Source: Noviherbaspirillum soli (GTDB lineage: Bacteria > Pseudomonadota > Gammaproteobacteria > Burkholderiales > Burkholderiaceae_D). From it: a stretch of DNA of 64,000 bases. The DNA is taken from contig NZ_JACYOX010000014.1 in NCBI RefSeq assembly GCF_015352955.1, positions 58,401-122,400 on the forward strand. The letters run 5' to 3'. Made by a program: the position numbers and the translations under genes. The notes below the pieces were generated by a model that worked only from the letters and a program-made list of their open reading frames with translations, was not told the origin of the DNA and searched no databases. Every line of letters begins with the position of its first letter. Positions within the stretch are counted from its first letter, which is position 1. This document shows positions 53,393 to 61,278 of the stretch, piece by piece.

Positions 53393-54832
53393 ATGAAACA
53401 ACCAGTACGTTCCGCACTGAGTCTTGCAGCGCTCACCCTTGTGCTGTCCGCCTGCGGCGGCTCCAACGATCCCGCCCCCGAAGCACAACGTCCCCAGGAC
53501 ACCCGCACCTTTGCCGTCACGGAGGCCAGCCTGCCTTTCGCCGCGCTGCCCGGCGCGCCTGAAGCAGACCGCTGGTCGGGCACGCTGGAAGGCGCGGGCT
53601 ATCGCATCGAAGTGCCAAAGAACTGGAATGGCAAGCTGGTCATGTATGCCCACGGCTATGCCGGCACCGGCTCCGCCCTCACCGTGAGCAATCCCGCCAT
53701 CCGCCGCTACCTGGTCGAGCAGGGCTATGCCTGGGCCGCATCGAGCTATTCCAAGAACTACTATGACGTCCGGGCCGGCGTGGAAGACACGAATGCCCTG
53801 GCGCTGGCATTCAACAAGATCGCCGCCGCCAACGGCCGTCCGCTGGCCGCGCCCAGCAAGATCTATATCACCGGCGTCTCCATGGGCGGCCACGTGACTG
53901 CGGCGGCGATCGATGCCGAGGCGCTTGAGTATGCGAACCACAAGGTCAGCTACAACGGCGCAGTGCCGATGTGCGGCGTGCTGGGCGACACCGAGCTGTA
54001 TGACTTCTTCGCCGCCTACCAGGCAGCCGCGATGCAGCTTGCCGGCGTGCCCGCCACCAGCTGGCCGGTGACGAACTGGGCCACCCTCCAGCCCACGGTC
54101 AAGAGCGCGTTGTTTGCGACCTTCCCCAGCACCACCGCAGCCGGCGTGACCACGGCGCAGGGCGACAAGCTCAAGACCATCGTGCAGAACCTGACCGGCG
54201 GCCAGCGCCCGATGTTCGATGTCGGCTTCGCCGGTCCCTACACCGATACGGTCTGGGGCACGTTCGGACGGGACGGCAAGATGGTGGGCATCCTGAACGA
54301 CGACGTGGTGTCGACCAAGGACTTCGTGTATCAGCTGGACAATTCACCGGCGCTGTCGGCGGAGGAAACCGCCTTCAACAATACGATCTACCGCGTGCAG
54401 GCAACGCCCGACGCGAACCGGTTGCGTACCGACGGCCTGCGCTGGGTGCCCAAGACCAATGCGCGCTTCAACATCCCCGTCGTGACCATCCACACGCTGG
54501 GCGACATGTATGTGCCATTCAGCATGGAGCAGATCTTCAAGAAGCGCGCCGATGCCCAGGGCACATCGGGGATGCTGGTGCAGCGGGCGATCCGTGGCGT
54601 GGCGCACTGCGACTTCACCGTCAATGAGCAGGTGAAGGCATTCCAGGACATGGTGACCTGGGAAAGCGGCGGCGCCAAGCCGCAGGGCGATGACGTGCTG
54701 ACCGCCTCGACGGTGGCCGATCCGAAGTATGGCTGCAAGTTCACCGACAACACGCTGACCGTCGATGAGCCGGCAAGCTCCGCCATCGCCACGTCACGCG
54801 CCAAGCTGGCCGCGGCCTATTCCTGCAACTGA
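53393..54832 (+). CDS. Secreted alpha/beta-hydrolase lipoprotein
   Basis: 479 residues from ATG 53393 (GGAGA eight bases upstream). Lipobox LSAC (Cys21). YRIEVPKNWNGKLVMYAHGYAG holds the oxyanion HGYAG; the nucleophile elbow is GVSMGGH (Ser ~163); likely acid in HTLGDMYVP and His in GVAHCDFT. Large insert between core strands (~190-330) as a lid. Resembles esterase/depolymerase-type extracellular enzymes; substrate not identifiable. Monocistronic. Confidence 0.82.
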   Translation: MKQPVRSALSLAALTLVLSACGGSNDPAPEAQRPQDTRTFAVTEASLPFAALPGAPEADRWSGTLEGAGYRIEVPKNWNGKLVMYAHGYAGTGSALTVSNPAIRRYLVEQGYAWAASSYSKNYYDVRAGVEDTNALALAFNKIAAANGRPLAAPSKIYITGVSMGGHVTAAAIDAEALEYANHKVSYNGAVPMCGVLGDTELYDFFAAYQAAAMQLAGVPATSWPVTNWATLQPTVKSALFATFPSTTAAGVTTAQGDKLKTIVQNLTGGQRPMFDVGFAGPYTDTVWGTFGRDGKMVGILNDDVVSTKDFVYQLDNSPALSAEETAFNNTIYRVQATPDANRLRTDGLRWVPKTNARFNIPVVTIHTLGDMYVPFSMEQIFKKRADAQGTSGMLVQRAIRGVAHCDFTVNEQVKAFQDMVTWESGGAKPQGDDVLTASTVADPKYGCKFTDNTLTVDEPASSAIATSRAKLAAAYSCN

Positions 54833-54849
54833 CGCAAGCTGTCATCTGC

Positions 54850-54876
54850 CGGGCCGCCGCCGATACGGCGGCCCGG
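54850..54876. terminator. GC-rich hairpin between hydrolase and tautomerase genes
   Basis: GGGCCGCCG-CCGATA-CGGCGGCCC: a nine-pair stem in the gap between two convergent genes. No T-run, so Rho-independent activity is uncertain. Confidence 0.4.
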
Positions 54877-54885
54877 CGTGGCATA

Positions 54886-55083
54886 TCACGCTTCCGGCGC
54901 CGGCTCGCTCCAGAGCCTGCCGCCGGTGGCCCAGTTATCGCGGCTGACATCCTGGATGATGATGTCCACGCTGCCGGGCGCGCAGCCCAGGCTTTTGCAG
55001 GTCGCTTCCGTCACCGCCTGCACGAAAGCGCGTTTCTGCTCCAGGGTGCGGCCTTCAAACATCTGCACGTTAATGGTGGGCAT
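54886..55083 (-). CDS. 4-oxalocrotonate tautomerase family protein
   Basis: 65 residues, standard 4-OT size. Pro2 (catalytic base after Met removal) in MPTINVQMFEGRTLEQKRAFVQAVTEA; IIIQDVSRDNWATGG resembles the conserved substrate region (V-x-I-D-V-x-x-x-N-W-A-x-G-G), with two active-site-like Arg nearby (Arg12, Arg48). Enol-keto tautomerisation; substrate unknown. 10 bp after the aldolase gene, so one transcript. Confidence 0.9.
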   Translation of the reverse strand: MPTINVQMFEGRTLEQKRAFVQAVTEATCKSLGCAPGSVDIIIQDVSRDNWATGGRLWSEPAPEA

Positions 55084-55092
55084 GGCTGTTCC

Positions 55093-55854
55093 TTATTGCT
55101 GGTAAGTGGGATCGATGTCATTCAACAGGCGCAGCAGCGCCGGCCATTCCAGCGCGCCTTCCGGGGCGCCGTCGCCGATCAGTTCGCGCCAGGTCTTGCG
55201 GCATATCTCGGGCGAGGGCTGCACCAGCCTGACGCCGCCGGACTGGCCCTTCAACTGGTAGGCGCAGGCCTTGTCCAGCGTATCCATCAGCACGAAGGCT
55301 TCGGCCACGGTACGGCCGCACACCAGGGTGCCATGGTTGCGCAGGAACAGCGCCGGAAAGCCAGCGAGCCGCTGCACCAGCCTGCCCTGTTCCTGCGCCG
55401 ACAGCGCAAGGCCTTCATAGTCGTGATAGCCGACCTGCTCGTAGAAGCGCAGCGCATGCTGCGACAGCGGCAGCAAGCCCTGCTCCTGCATGCCCACCGC
55501 GATGCCGTTGGCATGATGCAGGTGCATTACGCACATGGCGTCGGGGCGCGCCGCATGCACCGCGCCATGGATCGCGAAGCCGGTCACGTTGACGCGGCGC
55601 GTGGCGTCGCCCAGGATCCGTCCCTGCAGATCGATCTTGACCAGGCCGGAGGCGCGGATCTCATCGAAGCGCTCGCCGAAGGGATTGATCAGGTAATGGC
55701 CCGGCTCGCCGGGCACCGTGGCCGAGATATGGGTGTAGATGATGTCGTCCCATTGCCGCAGCGCGCACAGGCGGTAGCAGGCGGCGAGGTCGACCCGGAC
55801 CCGCCATTCGGCATCGCTGATGCCGTCGCTTCGCGACGAAGGTGCAGGATTCAT
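55093..55854 (-). CDS. Class II aldolase/adducin family protein
   Basis: 253 residues. Zn-binding His residues in CVMHLHHANG (HxH) and the later FLRNHGTLVCG; HISATVPGEPGHYLINPFGERFDEIRASGLVKID covers the substrate phosphate loop of the family. It lacks a distinct lyase signature, like many adducin-type decarboxylase/aldolase homologues. Together with the tautomerase it suggests catabolism of a small keto acid. Confidence 0.88.
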   Translation of the reverse strand: MNPAPSSRSDGISDAEWRVRVDLAACYRLCALRQWDDIIYTHISATVPGEPGHYLINPFGERFDEIRASGLVKIDLQGRILGDATRRVNVTGFAIHGAVHAARPDAMCVMHLHHANGIAVGMQEQGLLPLSQHALRFYEQVGYHDYEGLALSAQEQGRLVQRLAGFPALFLRNHGTLVCGRTVAEAFVLMDTLDKACAYQLKGQSGGVRLVQPSPEICRKTWRELIGDGAPEGALEWPALLRLLNDIDPTYQQ

Positions 55855-55956
55855 GAAGAGGCGCGGAGAAGCGGCGCGGCGGCCGCGATGCCGTGCATTT
55901 AATCAGCCGGCAGGCCCGGTTGTAAAGTCCGCCATGCATGCCCCAGGCGACCACCG

Positions 55957-56421
55957 CTAGGCAGGCTTGGCCACCATCAGATAGAACACCACCACCAGCG
56001 CCAGGAAGGCCGGTATGCCCAGGAGCACCCAGTAGCGCAGGTAGCGCCAGTAGATCGGCGGCAGCTCGGTGCCGGCCTTGACCGCATCCTGGGCGAAGCC
56101 GCGCATCCTGATCTGCAGCCAGACCACCGGCAGCCAGCAGGCGCCGGCCAGCAGGTACAGCGCGATGGTCCACATGATCCAGCGGCTGGTCAGCGGATAG
56201 CCCGCCAGGTGGATCAGGTAAAAGCCCGTCAGCGGCTGGATGATGATGGTCGGCGTGGTAAAGAGCCAGTCGGCCAGCACCACATGGCGCACCACCACGG
56301 CCGTGGCCCGCACATCCCGCGACAGGCTGGTCAACAGCATGTAGAAGGCAGAGCCGATGCCGGTGCCGAACAGGAAGGTGGACGACAGGATGTGCAGCCA
56401 CTTCACGACGACATATTCCAT
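55957..56421 (-). CDS. DUF2269 membrane protein
   Basis: 154 residues from ATG 56421 (GGAG seven bases upstream; 1 bp after the previous stop). Four helices; KWLHILSSTFLFGTGIGSAFYMLL, VVRHVVLADWLFTTPTIIIQPLTGFYLIHLAGY and LPPIYWRYLRYWVLLGIPAF match the DUF2269 pattern. Function unknown. Co-transcribed with the SDR-DoxX gene upstream. Confidence 0.85.
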   Translation of the reverse strand: MEYVVVKWLHILSSTFLFGTGIGSAFYMLLTSLSRDVRATAVVVRHVVLADWLFTTPTIIIQPLTGFYLIHLAGYPLTSRWIMWTIALYLLAGACWLPVVWLQIRMRGFAQDAVKAGTELPPIYWRYLRYWVLLGIPAFLALVVVFYLMVAKPA

Positions 56422-56422
56422 T

Positions 56423-57694
56423 TCATTTCTCCATTTCATAGAGCAGCCAGATCGCGGCCAGCATCGGCAGGTTCTTCAGCAGCGGGCCGTAGGGGTGCAG
56501 CCAGAATTCGGGAAGGCGAAAGCTGATCACGGCGGTGTAGAACAGGATCAGCGCCAGCTGCATCAGCCACAGCCAGCGCCGCCGCTTCAGCGCCAGCGTG
56601 CCGATGCCGAAAGCCAGGTCCATCAGCGCCGCGCCATACAGCATCAGCGGCGCCAGCGCCCCGGTGATGCCGGTGCGGGCCAGCAGCGCATAGCTTTCCT
56701 GCACCGGGTACAGGCCCAGCGAGACGATGCCGGTGACGATCCACACCAGCGCGATCGACCAGCGCAGCACTGGCAGCAGCCAGTTGAGCTGGGCACGCAG
56801 CCGCATCGCGGGCGCTTCGGCGGGGGTGATGAACGACGGCAGCGGGCGCGGCGCATGGCCCAGCAAGGCGGTCATGTCGGCCACCTCGCCGGTATTGCCG
56901 CGCTCCAGCATGGACAGGGTGTCCGTATCCAGCAGGCTGCCGGGCAGCAGCGTGCCGGCCGACGCGGCCATGCGGGCCAGCGGCATTGGCAGCGGCAGCA
57001 CATGCAGCCGCCCCAGACCCATGGCGGCACGTAAGCCCGCCAGCATGGCGCGCAGCGTGAGAGGTTGCGGGCCGGCCACCGTGACGGTGCGCACCGAGGC
57101 CGGCGGTGCCGCCAGCACGGCCAGCACCAGCGCGCACAGGTCGTCCACATGCACCGGCTGCACGCCCTGCCGGCCGCCGCCAGGCAGGACCACCAGCGGC
57201 AGGCTGGCCAGGGTGGAGAACAGGGTCGCGCTGGCGCCGTCCGCGCCGTACACCAGCGAAGGCTGCAGGATGACCGCCGGCAGGTCCAGCCCGCGCAGGC
57301 AATCGTCAGCCGCCTTCTTGCTCAGGTGGTAGCGGCTGGTCGCATGCTGGTCCGCACCCAGGGCCGATAGTTGTATCACCAGCCTGACGCCGGCCTCGGC
57401 GCAGGCGGCAAACAGCGCACACGGCGCGCGTTCGTGCAGCAACTCGAAACGCTGGCCCGGGCTTTCGCGCAGGATGCCCACGGCATTGATCACGACGTCG
57501 ACGCCAAGCAGCCGCGGCAGCCAGGCCGCCGGCTCGATGTCCCGGGAGAAGTCCGCCGCCACTTCGCGCAAGCCGGGCCGGGCAGCATGGCCTGGCTTGC
57601 GCGAGGTGACGATCACGTCATGGCCATGCGCCAGCAGCGCATCGGCGAGATGGCGACCGATGAAGCCGCTGGCGCCGGTAAGCAATATGATCAA
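56423..57694 (-). CDS. SDR-type NAD(P)-binding protein fused to DoxX-like membrane domain
   Basis: 423 residues from TTG 57694 (GGAG five bases upstream, then LIILLTGASGFIGRHLADAL); in-frame ATGs far upstream would add an unrelated tail. Residues 1-~290: atypical/extended SDR with TGASGFIG, VVINAVGILRE, YHLSKKAADDCLR (Tyr-x3-Lys) and PSLVYG. Residues ~310-423: four helices of the DoxX/DoxD-like type (LRWSIALVWIVTGIVSLGLYP...MDLAFGIGTL). This fused form recurs in proteobacteria; the reaction is unknown, perhaps quinone- or lipid-linked redox at the membrane. Confidence 0.82.
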   Translation of the reverse strand: MIILLTGASGFIGRHLADALLAHGHDVIVTSRKPGHAARPGLREVAADFSRDIEPAAWLPRLLGVDVVINAVGILRESPGQRFELLHERAPCALFAACAEAGVRLVIQLSALGADQHATSRYHLSKKAADDCLRGLDLPAVILQPSLVYGADGASATLFSTLASLPLVVLPGGGRQGVQPVHVDDLCALVLAVLAAPPASVRTVTVAGPQPLTLRAMLAGLRAAMGLGRLHVLPLPMPLARMAASAGTLLPGSLLDTDTLSMLERGNTGEVADMTALLGHAPRPLPSFITPAEAPAMRLRAQLNWLLPVLRWSIALVWIVTGIVSLGLYPVQESYALLARTGITGALAPLMLYGAALMDLAFGIGTLALKRRRWLWLMQLALILFYTAVISFRLPEFWLHPYGPLLKNLPMLAAIWLLYEMEK

Positions 57695-57830
57695 GCGTTC
57701 TCCTTTGAATGCGGCAGATGATGCGCCTTGATTTGCAGCGCCGTCCAACCGTGCGATACCGGGAACCGGACGCCCTTTATTCCATGCCGCCTCATGCCGG
57801 TACGACCCTTGCATGAATGGCGAGTTCATG

Positions 57831-58250
57831 AGTAACAGTTTGATGAAAGACAGCATGAAGACATGGCAACAGGCATGCAATGAGATCCTGATGGCGGGCG
57901 CCATCGGCAGCCTGGTGTCGACGGCCGGAAGGAAACAGGCTCACGGAACCCTGCGCCATACGCCACCGGCTATGCGATCCACCATGCATCGGCGACCTTG
58001 TGGGCGATCGTTTATGAAAGCTGTGTAAAAGCCGCGGCAGTCGTTGCCGGCCAAGATGGGCGGCGGCCTGGGCGTGACGGCGATGGCCTGCGTCAACTAC
58101 AACAAGTCAACGTCTTGCCGGATGCAGCCTGGCTATGAAAAACATCTTTCAGCGACCTCGCTTGCGCCGGTATATGCCAGCTTTGGCCTATTGCTGGCAG
58201 CGCTTGGCGCGCTTGCCCGGCGTTGGCTGAACGGACGCATTTTCATAGGG
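57831..58250 (+). pseudogene. Decayed gene for a small membrane protein (at least two frameshifts)
   Basis: Three pieces in three frames read like one protein: MSNSLMKDSMKTWQQACNEI to LVSTAG (57831-~57930), then PAPYATGYAIHHASATLWAIVYE (~57950-58018), then MGGGLGVTAMACVNY to QPGYEKHLSATSL and VYASFGLLLAALGALARRW (~58050-58240). Each is well coded until the frame ends. Sequence between the first two pieces appears deleted as well. The composition suggests a three- or four-helix inner-membrane protein. Family not named; the downstream frame open to 58409 is an extension, not a gene of its own. Confidence 0.6.
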
Positions 58251-58535
58251 GAACCTCCTGCATTCCTACAGAGGCATAAGGCAATGTCCGATAGTGACAA
58301 AATTAACATTCTAGTAATCTTCGGTGACGAATACCGTTGCAATGCGAGCCGGTTCATACGCCGGTCGGCTTGCCCGACCAGATTTCCGCGTGACCGTTTC
58401 CGCCCCTGATGGAACGGCTTGTCACAGACCAGCCTCCTGCTTTGGCGCTCCAAGTCACTGCGTCCGCTACAGGCGATGACGCCGGGCGACGCATTGCGTG
58501 TCATCAAGCGCTGCACGTGCCAACCAGGAGATAGC
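58251..58535. other. Intergenic region before the large fusion genes
   Basis: No further gene or clear promoter seen. A TA-rich patch near 58297-58320 (gacaaaattaacattctagtaatc) may hold the promoter of the 58536 operon. Confidence 0.35.
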
Positions 58536-61187
58536 ATGCCGACCATACTAGTGTTTTCCCACCTTCGCTGGGATTTTGTGTATCAGCGTCCCCAGCACCT
58601 GTTGTCACGACTGGCCCAGCATTACAAGATCTGCTTCTTCGAGGAACCGGTTTTCCGACAGGGTGAAAGCGGCATGGAATTCACTAGCCCCGTTCCCAAC
58701 ATCACTGTCTGCAGGCCGCATACGCCGGTCGACATGCCAGGCTTCCACGATGACCACCTGCCTTACCTGAAGAAAATGGTGCGCGAACTGGTGCGCGACG
58801 GCGAGGAGTACATCGTCTGGTTCTATACGCCGATGGCCTTGCCGCTGCTGCAGGAATTGCCGCCGCGCCTGGTTGTGTACGACTGCATGGATGAACTGGC
58901 CGCCTTCAAGAATCCGCCGCGCCAGCTGCTGCAACGCGAGAACTCGCTGCTCAAGCGGGCCGAGATCGTCTTCACCGGCGGCCCCAGCCTGTACAACGCC
59001 AAGAAAGACCGGCATCCGAATGTGCACTGCTTTCCCAGCAGCGTGGACGTCAGGCACTTCGCGCAGGCGCTGGACCGCGCCAATGCCCATCCGGCCCACC
59101 GCGACATCCCCGGCCCGCGCCTGGGTTTTTATGGCGTGATCGACGAGCGCTTCGATACCGAACTGATCGGCCGGGTGGCGCAGGCGCATCCGCAATGGCA
59201 GATCGTGCTGGTCGGACCGGTGGTCAAGATCGACCCGGCCACGCTGCCGCGCCACGACAACATCCATTACCTGGGGCAACAGCCGTATGAAGCGCTGCCG
59301 CAGCTGCTGGCCGGCTGGGATGTATGCCTGATGCCGTTTGCAATGAATGAATCGACCAAGTTCATCAGCCCGACCAAGTCGCTGGAATACATGGCGGCCG
59401 AGCTGCCCATCGTCAGTACTCCGGTGCGCGACGTGGTCGACCTGCACAGCGACGTGGTGGCGATTGCGCATACGCCGGAGGAATTCATCGCCGCCTGCGA
59501 GGCAGCGCTGCTGGTCTCGATGGAAGAGCGCGAGGAGATGATCCAGAAGATGCGCGACAAGCTTACCCGCACGTCGTGGGACAGCACCGCGCTGACCATG
59601 CGCGACCTGATGAGCGCGCTGGAACAGTCTGCCCGCGAGCGCGCAGCCGCCGCGGAAAGCGCCGTGCCGGCCACATCGCGCAACGTGAACCAGCTCTACA
59701 GCCACCAGCCCACCCGCAGCCATGACACGGTGGTGATCGGCGGCGGCCCGACCGGCCTTTCCGCGGCCTACCATCTGGACCAGGACACGCTGCTGCTGGA
59801 GCGTAACGAAACCGTCGGCGGCTGGTGCCGTTCGATCGAGGACAAGGGCTTCACCTTCGATTACGCCGGCCACATCATGTTTTCCAACGACCCTTATGTG
59901 CTGGAGCTGTACCGCACGCTGCTGGGCGACAATCTGCACTGGCAGAACCGCGAGGCCTGGGTCTACAGCAAGGGCGTGCATACCCGCTACCCGTTCCAGG
60001 GCGCGCTGTATGGCCTGCCGCCCAAGGTGATTGCCGAATGCATCACCGGCGCCATCGAGGCCCGCTATGGCAGCACCCGGCAGCCCGACACCACGTCCAG
60101 CGCCGCCAACTGCAAGGTGGCTTCCGGCGACGTGAAGGACCTGGACGACTGCTGCGCCGACGGCGCGGTGCTGCCGGCGGCAGCAGCCTCGCCCACCGCC
60201 AGCGCCGTGGCGCTGCAGAATCAGGCGCCGCGCAATTTCGAGGAATTCATCTACAAGGTATGGGGCGCGGGGATTGCGAGGCACTTCGCCATCCCGTATA
60301 ACCGCAAGCTCTGGACCGTGCCGCTGACCGAGATGGAAACCTCCTGGCTCGGCGGCCGCGTGCCACTGCCCGACCTGAATGAAATCATCGAGGGCGCACT
60401 GGAACCGGTGGCCAAGCCAATGGGGCCGAACGCCCGTTTCGGCTATCCGTTGAAAGGCGGCTTCGAAGCGCTGATGAAGGGCTTCCTGCCGCATATCAAG
60501 GGCACGGTGGAAACCAGCGCCAAGGTCGTCGAGCTGATACCGCAGGAAAAACTGGTGGCGCTGGCGGACGGCCGGCGCTTCCATTACGAACAGCTGGTGA
60601 GCACGATGCCGCTGCCGGAACTGGTCAAGGTGATCGGCGCCAACGCGCCGGCCGAAGTGCATCAGGCCGCGCAGGGACTGCGTCATATCTCGATCCGTTG
60701 CGTGAACCTGGGCATTGCCCGTGAAAGCATCACGGACAAGCACTGGATCTACTACCCCGAGGACAGCATCTTCCATCGCGTCTTCGTGCAGGGCAATGCG
60801 AGCCCGCATTGCAATCCGCCGGGCGGCTTCGGACTGACCTGCGAGATTTCCTATTCCGAGCACAAGCCGCTGCCGGTCGATGGCGATGCGCTGGTGCAGC
60901 GCTGCATGGCCGACCTGGTGAAGGTCGGCCTGCTGCAGCCGGACGACAAGCTGATCACCTCCAGCCTGGTCGACATGCCTTATGCCTACGTGCTGTACGA
61001 CCATGCGCGCTCGCGCAACGTGGAGCTGATCCGGCGCTGGATGGCGCAGCACGATATCGTCCTGGCGGGCCGTTACAGCGAATGGGAATACTACAACTCC
61101 GATCATGCCTTCCTGGCTGGCAGGAAGGCAGCAAAAGCCGTGGAAGCCATGCGTCCGAAGAAGCGGGCGCTGGGCCTGAGCGAATAA
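58536..61187 (+). CDS. Fusion: glycosyltransferase + FAD-dependent UDP-galactopyranose-mutase-like oxidoreductase
   Basis: 883 residues from ATG 58536 (AGGAG seven bases upstream). Residues 1-~375: GT-B glycosyltransferase (TILVFSHLRWDFVYQRPQHLLSRLA; later LGFYGVIDERFDTELI, NIHYLGQQPYEALPQLLAGWDVCLMPFAMNESTKFISPTKSLEYMAAELPIVST). Residues ~395-870: NAD(P)-binding/FAD domain starting TVVIGGGPTGLSAAYHL, with FTFDYAGHIMFSND, GALYGLPPKV, WTVPLTEMETSWLGGRVPLP, FGYPLKGGFEALMKGF, DHAFLAGRKAAKAV: the protoporphyrinogen-oxidase/UDP-galactopyranose mutase-like group. A low-complexity Ala/Ser/Asp insert (~517-565) splits this domain. The FAD domain may isomerise or oxidise the sugar that the GT domain transfers. 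Followed 91 bp later by another fusion enzyme. Confidence 0.85.
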   Translation: MPTILVFSHLRWDFVYQRPQHLLSRLAQHYKICFFEEPVFRQGESGMEFTSPVPNITVCRPHTPVDMPGFHDDHLPYLKKMVRELVRDGEEYIVWFYTPMALPLLQELPPRLVVYDCMDELAAFKNPPRQLLQRENSLLKRAEIVFTGGPSLYNAKKDRHPNVHCFPSSVDVRHFAQALDRANAHPAHRDIPGPRLGFYGVIDERFDTELIGRVAQAHPQWQIVLVGPVVKIDPATLPRHDNIHYLGQQPYEALPQLLAGWDVCLMPFAMNESTKFISPTKSLEYMAAELPIVSTPVRDVVDLHSDVVAIAHTPEEFIAACEAALLVSMEEREEMIQKMRDKLTRTSWDSTALTMRDLMSALEQSARERAAAAESAVPATSRNVNQLYSHQPTRSHDTVVIGGGPTGLSAAYHLDQDTLLLERNETVGGWCRSIEDKGFTFDYAGHIMFSNDPYVLELYRTLLGDNLHWQNREAWVYSKGVHTRYPFQGALYGLPPKVIAECITGAIEARYGSTRQPDTTSSAANCKVASGDVKDLDDCCADGAVLPAAAASPTASAVALQNQAPRNFEEFIYKVWGAGIARHFAIPYNRKLWTVPLTEMETSWLGGRVPLPDLNEIIEGALEPVAKPMGPNARFGYPLKGGFEALMKGFLPHIKGTVETSAKVVELIPQEKLVALADGRRFHYEQLVSTMPLPELVKVIGANAPAEVHQAAQGLRHISIRCVNLGIARESITDKHWIYYPEDSIFHRVFVQGNASPHCNPPGGFGLTCEISYSEHKPLPVDGDALVQRCMADLVKVGLLQPDDKLITSSLVDMPYAYVLYDHARSRNVELIRRWMAQHDIVLAGRYSEWEYYNSDHAFLAGRKAAKAVEAMRPKKRALGLSE

Positions 61188-61278
61188 GGCACGCATCACG
61201 CATGTCAATCGAGTGCGGGCCGGCCGGCGGGACGGCCTGGACTGGCCTGCCCGTTGCTCCCGTTGTTAAGGACACAGT

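Noticed and set aside
58044..58409. 121-residue plus-strand frame as an intact gene
   Set aside because: Its first ~65 residues continue pieces in other frames upstream and the rest runs into non-coding sequence; better explained as part of a decayed gene.
58605..61208. 867-residue open frame on the minus strand
   Set aside because: Runs antisense to the glycosyltransferase-flavoprotein fusion; composition is typical antisense of GC-rich coding DNA and no domain is recognisable.
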